A DNA stretch of 64,000 bases, from the NCBI GenBank assembly GCA_021324155.1, contig JAJPJQ010000024.1, forward strand, positions 1 through 64,000, read 5' to 3'. Below are positions 49,084-58,055 of the stretch, one piece after another. Position 1 is the first letter of the stretch. Each line of letters starts with the position of its first letter. This DNA is from Pseudomonadota bacterium. GTDB taxonomy: Bacteria; Desulfobacterota; Binatia; UBA9968. Under the pieces are notes generated by a model, which did no database searches, was not told the DNA's origin, and saw only the letters and a list, made by a program, of their open reading frames with translations. The position numbers and the translations under genes are program-made.

Positions 49084-49110
49084 AAAAAGCCCCTTTCGGG
49101 GCTTTTTTTT
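49084..49110 (+). terminator. Rho-independent terminator after rpmA
   Basis: AAAAAGCCCC (49084-49093), loop TTTC, GGGGC (49098-49102) and a run of eight T. The A-run on the left makes it bidirectional in form. It separates rplU-rpmA from obgE, although some read-through is usual. Confidence 0.92.
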
Positions 49111-49154
49111 TGCCCGGAGTGCGAGTTACAATCGAGCGAAGCTGAGATTTCGCC

Positions 49155-50189
49155 ATGAAATTCATCGATGAAGTCAAAATCGAGGTCGAGGCCGGCCACG
49201 GCGGACGCGGCTGTATGAGCTTTCGCCGCGAGAAGTACGTGCCGCGCGGGGGTCCCGACGGCGGCGACGGCGGCGCCGGCGGCGATGTCGTCGCCGTGGC
49301 CGATCCCGATTTCACGACGCTGCTGGATCTCCGCTACCAGCGTCTCTACCGCGCAGGCCGCGGCGAGCACGGCCGCGGTAAGGATCAGCACGGCAGGCGC
49401 GGCGAGGACAAAATCATCCTCGTGCCGGTCGGCACGATCATCCGCGACGCGCACAGCGGCGATGTGCTCGCGGATCTCAGCGAGCCGGGCGCGCGCGCGG
49501 TCCTCGCGCACGGCGGCAAAGGCGGCAGGGGCAACGCGCGCTTCGTCTCCTCGACGAATCGCAGCCCGCGCAAAGTCCAGCCCGGCTTGCCGGGCGAAGA
49601 GCGCACGCTCGAAGTCGAGCTCAGATTGCTCGCCGACGTCGGCATCATCGGCCTGCCGAACGCCGGCAAGTCGACGCTCATCTCTGTCATCTCCGCGGCG
49701 CGGCCGAAGATCGCGGATTATCCGTTTACGACGCTCGTGCCCAATCTGGGTGTCGTCGGCTACGACGACGGCAAGAGCTTCGTCGTCGCCGACATCCCGG
49801 GACTCATCGAGGGCGCGCACCGCGGCGAAGGACTCGGGCATAAGTTTTTAAAGCACGTGAGCCGCACGAAAGTGCTGGTGCATTTGCTCGATGCTTCGGC
49901 TATCGACGAAGCCGATCCGCTCGCGAACTGGCTCACGATCAATCGCGAGCTCGAGCTTTTCGATCCCGTGCTCGCGCGCAAGCCGCAGATCGTCGCCGCG
50001 AACAAGATCGACCTGCCTGACGGCGCCGAGAAGGCGAAGCTGCTGCAGGAGCAGTTCGCTTCAAAGGGCGTGTCATTCTGTGCGATCTCCGCCGCCGCAC
50101 ACAAAGGGCTCCGCGCGCTCATTAACATGATTGTGCGGCGGCTGGAGGAAAATAAAGTCGAGGAAGAGCATGCGGCAGGCGGAGTTTAA
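49155..50189 (+). CDS. obgE: GTPase Obg/CgtA
   Basis: 344 residues. Ribosome-associated GTPase needed for large-subunit assembly and stress control. Seen: Obg fold in residues ~1-158, rich in Gly (GGRGCMSFRREKYVPRGGPD, GGDGGAGGDVV), then the G domain with G1 GLPNAGKSTLI (residues ~166-176), G3 DIPGLIEGAHRGEGLG, and G4 NKIDLP. The C-terminal domain found in Bacillus Obg is absent, as is usual for many Gram-negatives. Its end overlaps proB by 20 bases. Confidence 0.97.
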   Translation: MKFIDEVKIEVEAGHGGRGCMSFRREKYVPRGGPDGGDGGAGGDVVAVADPDFTTLLDLRYQRLYRAGRGEHGRGKDQHGRRGEDKIILVPVGTIIRDAHSGDVLADLSEPGARAVLAHGGKGGRGNARFVSSTNRSPRKVQPGLPGEERTLEVELRLLADVGIIGLPNAGKSTLISVISAARPKIADYPFTTLVPNLGVVGYDDGKSFVVADIPGLIEGAHRGEGLGHKFLKHVSRTKVLVHLLDASAIDEADPLANWLTINRELELFDPVLARKPQIVAANKIDLPDGAEKAKLLQEQFASKGVSFCAISAAAHKGLRALINMIVRRLEENKVEEEHAAGGV

Positions 50190-51309
50190 GAGCCGCGTTC
50201 TCGGCCGTTGCCGCAGAGTCGTAGTGAAGATCGGCAGCGGCATTCTATCCTCGCCCGAAGGCATTCAGGAGGGCAGGATCAAGGGAATTGTGCGCGAGCT
50301 CGCCGAGCTGCACAGCCAGGGGAAGGAGATCGTCGTCGTGAGCTCCGGCGCGGTCGCGTCGGGCATGACGCGGCTCGGCGTTAAGGAGCGTCCCAAGACG
50401 ATTCCCGAGAAGCAGGCACTCGCGGCAGTCGGGCAGATCAAGCTGATGGCGCTCTACGAGAAGCATTTCTCGCGCTTCGAGAAGAACGTCGCGCAGGTCC
50501 TGCTCACGCACGAAGATCTCGCAAACCGCCAGCGGTACTTGAACGCGAAGCATACGTTCTTGACGCTGCTCGATCATTCGATCATCCCTGTCGTCAACGA
50601 GAACGACACGGTCGCCGTCGAGGAGATGAAATTTGGCGACAACGATCATCTCTCCGCGCTCGTCGCCACGCTGCTCGAAGCCGATTTGCTCGTCATCCTG
50701 AGCGACGTGGCAGGCGTGTACGACAAGGACCCGCGCGCCGATAACGGCGCTGAGCTGATTGCGGTCATCGACAATATCAAGACGGCGAAAGCGAGGCTCG
50801 CCGGCAAAAGTCAGAGTGCTTTCGGCACCGGCGGCATCGAAACCAAGCTCGGCGCGGCGGAAAAAGCCGCCGCCGCGGGAATTCCGACGCTGATCGCGAC
50901 GGGTATGGAAAGCGGAATCCTCACGAAGCTCTTCGACGCGCAGCAAGAATGCGGCACCTGGGTGCTGCCCGAGGAAAACCGCATGGCGAACCGCAAGCAC
51001 TGGATCGCCTACAATCTCAAGCCCGCCGGCGACATCGTGGTCGACGATGGCGCCGTCGAAGCGCTCATGCACAAGGGACGGAGCCTGCTGCCTTCCGGGC
51101 TGAAAGGTATTCATGGGTCATTCGGCGTCGGCGAATGCGTGCGCTGCCTCGACGGCGGCGGGCGCGAGTTCGCGCGCGGGCTCGTCAATTACAGCGCGCA
51201 GGAGCTCCAACGCATCAAAGGGCTGCACACGAGCAAGATCGAAAAAGTTCTGGGTTACAAGGCGTACGACGAGATCATCCATCGCGACGATCTCGTGCTG
51301 CTCGAATAG
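50170..51309 (+). CDS. proB: Glutamate 5-kinase
   Basis: 379 residues. Phosphorylates glutamate at the gamma position, first step of proline synthesis. AAK kinase domain: VVVKIGSGILSSPEGIQEGR (residues ~15-34), EIVVVSSGAVASGMTRLG, IPVVNENDTVAVEEMKFGDN, LVILSDVAGVYDKDPR, SAFGTGGIETKLGAAEKAAA; PUA domain (about 280-375) with VDDGAVEALMHKGRSLLPSG. ATG 50170 is preceded by GGAAG and lies inside obgE's 3' end; the frame opens earlier without similarity. Feedback inhibition by proline is a family trait, not visible here. Confidence 0.96.
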   Translation: MRQAEFKSRVLGRCRRVVVKIGSGILSSPEGIQEGRIKGIVRELAELHSQGKEIVVVSSGAVASGMTRLGVKERPKTIPEKQALAAVGQIKLMALYEKHFSRFEKNVAQVLLTHEDLANRQRYLNAKHTFLTLLDHSIIPVVNENDTVAVEEMKFGDNDHLSALVATLLEADLLVILSDVAGVYDKDPRADNGAELIAVIDNIKTAKARLAGKSQSAFGTGGIETKLGAAEKAAAAGIPTLIATGMESGILTKLFDAQQECGTWVLPEENRMANRKHWIAYNLKPAGDIVVDDGAVEALMHKGRSLLPSGLKGIHGSFGVGECVRCLDGGGREFARGLVNYSAQELQRIKGLHTSKIEKVLGYKAYDEIIHRDDLVLLE

Positions 51310-51321
51310 CTAGAGGACGGC

Positions 51322-52578
51322 ATGTCGCTCAAAGATGAAGCGCTTTCGCTCGGTAAAACCGCCAAGGCGGCGTCGCGTAGTCTCGCGCGGTTGTCTTCCA
51401 CCGTGAAGAACCGCGCGCTCGCGGCGATGGCGGAAGACATCGAGCGGCAGAGCGAGTTTTTGCTGAAGGAAAATAAAAAGGACGTCGATCAAGCCGTCAA
51501 GGTGAAGCTTTCGAGCGCGCTCGTCGATCGCATCACGCTGAATCCTTCACGCATTCAGGGGATGGCGAAGGGGCTGCGCGACGTCGCCGCGCTGCCCGAC
51601 CCGGTCGGCGAGGTGATCAAAATGTGGCGGCGCCCGAACGGGCTTCAGGTCGGGCGCATGCGCATTCCGCTCGGCGTGATCGCGATCATCTACGAGGCGC
51701 GGCCCAATGTCACCGCCGACGCCGCGGCGCTGTGCGTCAAATCAGGCAACGCCGTCATTCTCCGCGGCGGCAGCGAGGCGCATCATTCGAACCGCGCAAT
51801 CGGCGCGGTCTTGCAGGAAGCCTGCGCTAGTGCCGGTGTCCCCGAAGGAGCGCTGCAAGTTGCGGAGTCGAAAGACCGCGGCCTCGTGCACGAGCTGCTC
51901 CAGCTCGAAGATTATATCGATCTCGTCATTCCACGCGGCGGCGAAGAGCTGATTCGCGCCGTCGCGCAGAACTCGCGTATCCCTGTGATCAAGCACTACA
52001 AAGGCGTATGCCACGTCTATGTCGACGACGAGGCGTCGCTCAACATGGCGGAGAAGATCAGCCTCAACGCGAAGGTCCAGCGGCCAGGGGTCTGCAACGC
52101 GATGGAGACGCTGCTGGTGCACAAGGCGGTCGCGAAAGACTTTTTGCCTCCCGCCATTGCCAAGCTGCGCGCCGCCGGCGTCGAGGTTCGGGGCTGCGAC
52201 GCGACGCAAAAGCTCGTCCCCGGCGTCAAGCCGGCGACGGAAGAGGACTGGAGCGCGGAATATCTCGATCTCATTCTCGCCGTCCGCGTCGTCAAGGACA
52301 TGGACGCCGCGATCGAGCACATCGAGCGCTACGGCTCGCAGCATACAGAATCGATTATTACTGCCAATTACACCAAGGCGAGAGAATTTCTCGACCGCGT
52401 CGATTCGTCGGTGGTGCTCGTAAACGCGTCCACGCGCTTCAACGACGGCGGCGAGCTTGGCCTCGGCGCCGAGATGGGCATCAGCACGAGCAAGATCCAC
52501 GCCTTCGGACCGATGGGTCTGGAGGAGCTCACCACGACCAAGTTTATCGTCTTCGGCGACGGGCAGATCCGCGAATGA
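51322..52578 (+). CDS. proA: Glutamate-5-semialdehyde dehydrogenase (gamma-glutamyl phosphate reductase)
   Basis: 418 residues; second step of proline synthesis, reducing glutamyl phosphate with NADPH. Seen: [20 protein letters not shown] (residues ~110-129), [30 protein letters not shown], the catalytic cysteine in [16 protein letters not shown] (C around residue 258), and [20 protein letters not shown]. All are intact. Follows proB by 12 bases with AGAGGA before the ATG, so the two form a proline operon downstream of obgE. Confidence 0.97.
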   Translation: MSLKDEALSLGKTAKAASRSLARLSSTVKNRALAAMAEDIERQSEFLLKENKKDVDQAVKVKLSSALVDRITLNPSRIQGMAKGLRDVAALPDPVGEVIKMWRRPNGLQVGRMRIPLGVIAIIYEARPNVTADAAALCVKSGNAVILRGGSEAHHSNRAIGAVLQEACASAGVPEGALQVAESKDRGLVHELLQLEDYIDLVIPRGGEELIRAVAQNSRIPVIKHYKGVCHVYVDDEASLNMAEKISLNAKVQRPGVCNAMETLLVHKAVAKDFLPPAIAKLRAAGVEVRGCDATQKLVPGVKPATEEDWSAEYLDLILAVRVVKDMDAAIEHIERYGSQHTESIITANYTKAREFLDRVDSSVVLVNASTRFNDGGELGLGAEMGISTSKIHAFGPMGLEELTTTKFIVFGDGQIRE

Positions 52579-52610
52579 CGAGCGTCATTCATTCTATCTG
52601 AAGCGATGTG

Positions 52611-52638
52611 GGGGCGGTTTGCGAACCGCCCCTCTTTT
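52611..52638 (+). terminator. Rho-independent terminator between proA and nadD
   Basis: GGGGCGGTT (52611-52619), loop TGCG, AACCGCCCC (52624-52632), then TCTTTTAT. Its T-run ends 2 bases before the ATG of nadD at 52641. Confidence 0.85.
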
Positions 52639-52640
52639 AT

Positions 52641-53303
52641 ATGAAAATCGGCCTTTTCGGCGGCACCTTCGATCCGATTCACTGCGGCCACCTGCGGAGC
52701 GCCGAAGAAGTGCGCGAAGCGTTTCGCCTCGACCGCATTATTTTTATTCCCACCTCCATCCAGCCGCTGAAACAAGACTCGGCGAGCGCCGGCGCGGATC
52801 GGCTGAAAATGGCGCGCTTGGCGACCGCCGACAATCGCGCGTTCGGCGTCTCGGATATCGAAGTAAGGCGTCCCGGGAAATCGTTCACAATCGATACGCT
52901 GCGCGCTTTTGCCGCGCGGCGACCGAAGGCCGAGCTGTTTTTCATCATCGGCATGGACGCGTTTCGCGAGATCGGCCGGTGGAAGGACTTTCAGGAGCTC
53001 TTCGCGCTCGCGAATTTCATCGTCACTTCGCGGCCGGGAAGCCGCGCTACGATGAGCCGCGGCGTCATTCCCATTGCCGCTCGAAAGGCGTTTTGGTATG
53101 ATCGGGCGCGGGACTCATTTCGCCATGAAAGCGGCACGCGTATATATTTCCTGAAGCTTACGGATATCGCGATCTCGGCTTCGGAGATAAGAGAAAGAGT
53201 GAAACGCGGAAAATCGGTCCGCTATCTAGTGCCGGCGAAAGTTGAGCGCTATATTGGGCGAAGAGGCCTGTACCGGGCCTCGAGGAGGAGCGCAGCGCTT
53301 TGA
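52641..53303 (+). CDS. nadD: Nicotinate-nucleotide adenylyltransferase
   Basis: 220 residues; adenylates nicotinate mononucleotide in NAD synthesis. Seen: GLFGGTFDPIHCGHLRSAEE (residues 4-23) with the nucleotide-binding HxGH (H15, H18), FIPTSIQPLKQDSASAGADR, and the ISxSEIR motif DIAISASEIRERVKRGKSVR near 180. The family usually ends near here. No Shine-Dalgarno is visible; the ATG sits directly after the terminator T-run, so expression may depend on read-through or on leaderless initiation. The stop overlaps the rsfS TTG (53300). Confidence 0.95.
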   Translation: MKIGLFGGTFDPIHCGHLRSAEEVREAFRLDRIIFIPTSIQPLKQDSASAGADRLKMARLATADNRAFGVSDIEVRRPGKSFTIDTLRAFAARRPKAELFFIIGMDAFREIGRWKDFQELFALANFIVTSRPGSRATMSRGVIPIAARKAFWYDRARDSFRHESGTRIYFLKLTDIAISASEIRERVKRGKSVRYLVPAKVERYIGRRGLYRASRRSAAL

Positions 53304-53704
53304 CGGAGATCGATGCTCGGGAAAAAGCGGTCCTTTTGAGCCGCTTCGCGCTGGATAGAAAAGCCTACGACCTGGTAGTGCTCGACGTCCGCGAGCTGAC
53401 GTCCATCGCGGACTATTTCATCGTCTGCTCCGGCCGTTCGGACCGGCAGGTGCAGAGCATCGCGCAGGGCATCGAGGAAAGTCTCCGCGGCAAAGGCATG
53501 CGCCCGCACGCCGTCGAGGGCGTCGCGCGCGGGCAGTGGGTGTTGATGGATTTCTCCGACGTCATCGTCCACATTTTCTACCAGCCGGTGCGCGAATTCT
53601 ACGATCTCGAAGGGCTCTGGATCGACGCTCCGAGAGTCGAGCTGCCCGAGCCCTACGCCAGCCTCGCCCATCAGTTCAGCATCAGGAACGAGCAGCACGC
53701 CTGA
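53300..53704 (+). CDS. rsfS: Ribosome silencing factor RsfS (Iojap)
   Basis: 134 residues; binds L14 and keeps ribosomal subunits apart in starvation. Seen: AYDLVVLDVRELTSIADYFI, VCSGRSDRQVQSIAQGIEES, and QWVLMDFSDVIVHIFYQPVR, the RsfS core. Start is TTG 53300, overlapping the nadD stop (TTGA); GGAGGAG at 53284-53290 is its ribosome site. Gene order nadD-rsfS is common in bacteria. Confidence 0.95.
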   Translation: MTEIDAREKAVLLSRFALDRKAYDLVVLDVRELTSIADYFIVCSGRSDRQVQSIAQGIEESLRGKGMRPHAVEGVARGQWVLMDFSDVIVHIFYQPVREFYDLEGLWIDAPRVELPEPYASLAHQFSIRNEQHA

Positions 53705-53737
53705 TGCGTTGAAGCCATAACACAGAAAGGAACAGTC

Positions 53738-55270
53738 GTGCGGGATCAACGTCCGCTGATTCTCATCGTGCTCGACGGCTGGGGCGTCAATCCGCGCCCC
53801 GAGGGCAACGCGATCGCCAAAGCGGCGACGCCGGTCATGGACCGGCTCGTGAAGGAGTATCCATCGACGCAGATCTCGATCTCCGGTCTCGACGTGGGTT
53901 TGCCCGACGGCCAGATGGGGAACTCCGAGGTCGGGCACATGCACCTCGGCGCCGGACGCATCGTCTATCAGGATCTTACTCTTATCCATAAGGCGATCAA
54001 CGACGGAACATTCTTCTCGAATCCCGTCTTCAAAGGCGCCTTCGACGCGGTCAAGAAAAGCGGCGGACGGCTCCACCTCATGGGCTTGCTCGGCGACGGC
54101 GGCGTTCACAGCCACCAAAGGCATCTCGAAGCGCTGATTGAATTCGCGAGGCGGGAAAAAATAAAATCGGTCTACCTGCATCTGTTTCTCGACGGACGCG
54201 ATACGCCGCCGTCGAGCGCGGAAGGCTTCATGCGCGAGCTGAACGACAAGCTCGCCGGTTATCCGAACGTCAAGATCGCGACCGTCGGCGGCAGGTATTA
54301 CGGGATGGACCGCGACAAGAGGTGGGACCGCACGGAGAAAGCCTATCGCGCGATCACCGCCGGCGTCGGCGAGCGTGCCCGCTCGGCCGACGAAGCGATC
54401 CGCAAGAGCTATCAAGCGAAGGTTACCGACGAATTCGTGCTGCCGGTGGTGATCGACCCCGAGGGAACGATCCGCGACGGCGACGCGGTGATCTTCTTCA
54501 ATTTCCGCGCCGACCGCGCGCGCCAGATGACGCGCGCGCTGACGCAGAAGGACTTCGCGGAATTTCCCCGCGACAAGCGCATCGCGCTCGCCGCGTACAC
54601 GACGATGTCGGAGTACGACGCGACCTTCAATCTGCCTGCGGCGTTTCCGCCGCGAGACTTGAAAAACATTCTCGGTGAGGTGGCGAGCCGGAACCAGATC
54701 CCGCAGCTCCGCATCGCCGAGACCGAGAAGTATGCGCACGTAACGTACTTCTTCAACGGCGGCGAGGAGAAGAAGTTTCCGCTGGAGGAGCGCATTCTCA
54801 TTCCCTCGGTCAAAGACGTGCCGACGTACGATCTCAAGCCGGAGATGAGCGCTTACGAGATCGCCGGCGCGCTCGTGCCGGAAATCGAGGCGGAGCGCTA
54901 CGGGCTCGTCGTGCTCAATTATGCCAACGCCGACATGGTCGGCCATACCGGGAACTTCGACGCGACCGTGCGCGCCTGCGAGGCGGTCGACGCCTGCATC
55001 GGCAAAGTCGTCGATGCGGCGCTGAAGCGCAAGGCGCGCGTGATCGTCACCGCCGACCACGGCAACGCCGAGCAACTCATCGACTACGATACCGGCGAGA
55101 TCCACACGGCGCACACTTCGAATCCCGTTCCCGTCATCATCGCCGACGATAAGTTTAAAGGCGCGCGTCTGCGCGTTGGCAAGGCGGTCGACGTCGCGCC
55201 GACGATACTCGAGATGTTCGGTGTCTCCGAGCCGGCGGAGATGACCGGGAAGTCTCTCATCCAAAAATAA
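53738..55270 (+). CDS. gpmI: 2,3-bisphosphoglycerate-independent phosphoglycerate mutase
   Basis: 510 residues; cofactor-independent glycolytic interconversion of 3- and 2-phosphoglycerate with two Mn ions. Seen: LIVLDGWGVNPRPEGNAIAK, metal/active-site serine in GQMGNSEVGHMHLGAGRIVY (serine of GNSEVGH), HLFLDGRDTPPSSAEGF, KIATVGGRYYGMDRDKRWDR, and VTADHGNAEQLIDYDTGEIH. All metal ligands seem kept. GTG start at 53738 with AAAGGA upstream. Confidence 0.97.
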   Translation: MRDQRPLILIVLDGWGVNPRPEGNAIAKAATPVMDRLVKEYPSTQISISGLDVGLPDGQMGNSEVGHMHLGAGRIVYQDLTLIHKAINDGTFFSNPVFKGAFDAVKKSGGRLHLMGLLGDGGVHSHQRHLEALIEFARREKIKSVYLHLFLDGRDTPPSSAEGFMRELNDKLAGYPNVKIATVGGRYYGMDRDKRWDRTEKAYRAITAGVGERARSADEAIRKSYQAKVTDEFVLPVVIDPEGTIRDGDAVIFFNFRADRARQMTRALTQKDFAEFPRDKRIALAAYTTMSEYDATFNLPAAFPPRDLKNILGEVASRNQIPQLRIAETEKYAHVTYFFNGGEEKKFPLEERILIPSVKDVPTYDLKPEMSAYEIAGALVPEIEAERYGLVVLNYANADMVGHTGNFDATVRACEAVDACIGKVVDAALKRKARVIVTADHGNAEQLIDYDTGEIHTAHTSNPVPVIIADDKFKGARLRVGKAVDVAPTILEMFGVSEPAEMTGKSLIQK

Positions 55271-55283
55271 CGGACGGCCGTTT

Positions 55284-56069
55284 GTGAATTTTGACGTGGA
55301 TTCAAAATTCGACATGCGGCGCTCGCTAACAATCTCCGCGCGGCTCGGCCGGCTCCTCGATTGCCTCTATCCGCCGCGCTGCCGCTTCTGCCGCGAACCG
55401 GTATTTTCCGCCCGCGATTGCTTCTGCCATCTCTGCCGCGACCGCGTGCGCGTGATCGACTGCCCTGTCTGTACGATCTGCGGCCGGCCGTTTCTCGACA
55501 CGACCGGCGAGGATCATCTATGCGGCCCCTGCATCGAGCGGCCGCCGCACTTCGCCCGCGCGCGCTCGTGGGCGTGCTACCCGACCGACGAAGTCGGCGA
55601 GCATCCGCTCCGGAGCGTGGTTCAGCGCTTCAAATACGGCCGGAAAGTCTCGCTCGGCAAGCCCCTCGGGCGGCTGATGGCCGAGGACTGCCGCGGGCTG
55701 TTCAGCGAGCACGCGATCGACGTCATTCTTCCCGTCCCGCTCCACCGAAAGCGGCTGCAATGGCGCGGCTTCAATCAGTCGGTCGTCCTCGCGCGCGAGA
55801 TCGGACGCGAATGGAAACTGCCGGTCGACGCGTTCACGCTCATTCGCGCGCGCGAGACGCCGCCGCAGACTCAGCTCCATGAGGACGAGCGCCGCCGCAA
55901 CATGCGCCGGGCGTTCGCCATCGCCCCCAAGCGCTCGGTCGAGAACAAATCCGTCCTGCTGATCGACGATGTTTACACTTCCGGCGCGACGGTGAACGAA
56001 TGCAGCCGCGCGCTCGTCGGCGGCGGCGCGCGCGAGGTCTGCGTGCTGACGCTCGCGCGAACAGTCTAG
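55284..56069 (+). CDS. ComF family protein
   Basis: 261 residues. ComF proteins act in DNA uptake or in nucleotide salvage-like roles and carry a zinc-finger plus phosphoribosyltransferase fold. Seen: Cys pairs CRFCREPVF (residues ~31-34), CHLCRDR, CPVCTICGRPF and CGPC, which form a zinc cluster, then ALV-type helices, VILPVPLHRKRLQWRGFNQS, and the PRPP-binding motif VLLIDDVYTSGATVNECSRA. GTG 55284 is the longest start; ATG 55314 is an alternative. Lies 13 bases after gpmI. Confidence 0.9.
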   Translation: MNFDVDSKFDMRRSLTISARLGRLLDCLYPPRCRFCREPVFSARDCFCHLCRDRVRVIDCPVCTICGRPFLDTTGEDHLCGPCIERPPHFARARSWACYPTDEVGEHPLRSVVQRFKYGRKVSLGKPLGRLMAEDCRGLFSEHAIDVILPVPLHRKRLQWRGFNQSVVLAREIGREWKLPVDAFTLIRARETPPQTQLHEDERRRNMRRAFAIAPKRSVENKSVLLIDDVYTSGATVNECSRALVGGGAREVCVLTLARTV

Positions 56070-56079
56070 AGGAGTCGTC

Positions 56080-56658
56080 GTGGGGGCCAACGATCGCAAG
56101 CGCTGGAACGAGAAGCACGCGGCAAATCACGGGGACGATGCGCCGTCCAAATTTCTGGAAGAGGTCCTAGCCAGCCGGGCATGGCTGATTCCGCCCGGCC
56201 GGGCGCTCGACGTCGCGACCGGCAAAGGGCGCAACGCGATTTACCTCGCGTCGAAAAAATTCCGGGTCGATGCCGTCGACATTTCCGCGGCGGCGCTCCA
56301 GGAGGCGCGCAAGACGGCGCTGGCGAAAGGGCAGGCGGTCAACTTCATCGAGGCCGATCTAGAGCACGCCGACCTGCCGCGCGGCTCTTACGACCTCGTC
56401 ATCAATTTCAATTTTCTCGACCGCGGGCTGATCGCGCACATGAAAAAGGCGCTCAAGCCCGGGGGGCACATCGTCTTCGAGACCTACCTGATCGACCAGA
56501 GGGAGATCGGCCATCCGAAGAACCCCGCCTATCTGCTCGGCCACAACGAGCTGCTCGATCTCTTCCGAGATTTCCGCGTGCTCTACTATCGCGAGGGGAA
56601 ATTCGCCGACGGCGGCGACGGCGCTTACAAGGCGGGACTCTTAGCGCAAAAAACGTAA
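56080..56658 (+). CDS. SAM-dependent methyltransferase, class I
   Basis: 192 residues; Rossmann-like methyltransferase. Seen: motif I RALDVATGKGRNAIYLAS, motif II acid in VDAVDISAAALQEARKTAL, ANFIEADLEHADLP, and motif post-II DLVINFNFLDRGLIAHMKKA. Similar to TehB/UbiE-like small methyltransferases; substrate unknown. GTG start 56080, 10 bases after comF, with GGAG before it. Ends the housekeeping run; a 199-base gap follows. Confidence 0.87.
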   Translation: MGANDRKRWNEKHAANHGDDAPSKFLEEVLASRAWLIPPGRALDVATGKGRNAIYLASKKFRVDAVDISAAALQEARKTALAKGQAVNFIEADLEHADLPRGSYDLVINFNFLDRGLIAHMKKALKPGGHIVFETYLIDQREIGHPKNPAYLLGHNELLDLFRDFRVLYYREGKFADGGDGAYKAGLLAQKT

Positions 56659-56857
56659 ACCACGCATCGCGAATAGGAGCATTTAACCTTGTCCTGAAGT
56701 CCCATGATGAAATTGGCGAGGTTCGGCATCTTCATCTCCGGCTCCAGCTTGTACGATTGTATCTTTAAACGTTTTCCAGTGTCTGCTTGACCCGCCTCCG
56801 CGACGACTACAGGGTCTTGCTACGCCTTGGAAGCGCGTGTTAGGAGGGCTGCAAGCC

Positions 56858-58054
56858 ATGGACTTTCGCCTGAAGCCCGAAGAAGAAGAGCTGCGCCGTC
56901 AGGTCGAGGACTTTGTCCGCGAGGAGGTCATTCCTCTGGAGCCTGTCTTCGAAGGCGCGCCCGATATCTTCGAAGGCAGCCGTTGGAAGAGCCGGGCGAA
57001 ACTGAGCCGCGATCCCGAGGTGCAGCGATACATCGGCATCATGGAAGAGCTGAGGCGAAAGGCGGAGGCCAGAGCTCTCTGGCATCTGGATGTGCCGAAA
57101 CGATACGGCGGGCGCGAAGTCAGCAACGTGGCGATGATCGCCGTGACCGAGGAATTGGAAAAGACGTCGGTGCCTTTCGAGCTCGGCAACCACGTCTCCA
57201 ATATTTTATACGCTTGCAAGGGCGAGCAGGTCGAGCGCTTTCTCCTGCCGTGTATCCGCGGCGAGAAGACCGCCTGCTTCGGCTTGACCGAGCCGGGCGC
57301 CGGCTCGGACCCGTCCATGATGACGACCACGGCGACCCCGGACGGAGAGGATTTCGTCATTGACGGAACGAAGATGTTCCCGACCTTCGGCGACGTCGCC
57401 GATTTCGTCCAGGTGTTCGCCCGGCTTCCCGGAACCAAAGGCCGCGAAGGCGTCACTTGCTTGCTCGTCGATACCGGGCATCCCGGCTATCGCGTCGTGC
57501 GCAGCATCGAGACGATCGGCGGGAGCGAGCCTTGCGAGCTGGTGTTCGACGGCTGCCGGGTTCCGAAGACTCAAGTCCTCGGCGCAGTGGGGGAAGGTTG
57601 GAAGCTCAACCAGGCCTGGCTCGGCGCGCGGCGGTTTCAGGTGGGAATCCGCTGCCACGGCACCGCGCTGAGAGTCATGCGCCGCGTGGCGGAGCTGCTT
57701 CGGAGCGAACCGCGCGAGCGCGAGCGATTGGCGCCTGCTCTCGGCTATTTTTACGCCGAGCTGCAGGCGCTGCGCAGCATCACTTACCACGGCTCGTGGA
57801 AGGCCGATCGGGGACTCGACGTCCGCCTCGAAGCCGCCTCGGTGAAGCTCTTCGCCACCGAGCTGCTCCACCGCACCGTCGATTTCGCCCTGGAAGCCGC
57901 CGGACCCGCGGCCTATAGAAAGGATCATGACGTCGCCCGCGCCTTCAGACACGCGCGGGCGCGGAGGATCGTGGAAGGCGCCTCCGAGATCCAGCGCCAC
58001 CTGATTCAGCGCGCGCTGTTCAGGGAAGGGATCGCGTGTATTGAATTGCAGTAG
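56858..58054 (+). CDS. Acyl-CoA dehydrogenase (catalytic-type subunit)
   Basis: 398 residues, FAD enzyme that makes trans-2-enoyl-CoA. Seen: MDFRLKPEEEELRRQVEDFV, FGLTEPGAGSDPSMM (FAD/substrate loop), FVIDGTKMFPTFGDVADFVQ, GAVGEGWKLNQAWLGARRFQ, and C-terminal ARRIVEGASEIQRHLIQRAL with the catalytic glutamate in EGASE. Strong AGGAGG at 56842-56847 before ATG 56858. Stop is one base before the ATG of a second acyl-CoA dehydrogenase, which suggests a heteromeric enzyme. Confidence 0.93.
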   Translation: MDFRLKPEEEELRRQVEDFVREEVIPLEPVFEGAPDIFEGSRWKSRAKLSRDPEVQRYIGIMEELRRKAEARALWHLDVPKRYGGREVSNVAMIAVTEELEKTSVPFELGNHVSNILYACKGEQVERFLLPCIRGEKTACFGLTEPGAGSDPSMMTTTATPDGEDFVIDGTKMFPTFGDVADFVQVFARLPGTKGREGVTCLLVDTGHPGYRVVRSIETIGGSEPCELVFDGCRVPKTQVLGAVGEGWKLNQAWLGARRFQVGIRCHGTALRVMRRVAELLRSEPRERERLAPALGYFYAELQALRSITYHGSWKADRGLDVRLEAASVKLFATELLHRTVDFALEAAGPAAYRKDHDVARAFRHARARRIVEGASEIQRHLIQRALFREGIACIELQ

Positions 58055-58055
58055 A

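Noticed and set aside
53249-55315. 688-codon antisense open frame opposite gpmI
   Set aside because: Entirely antisense to rsfS and gpmI, which are certain.
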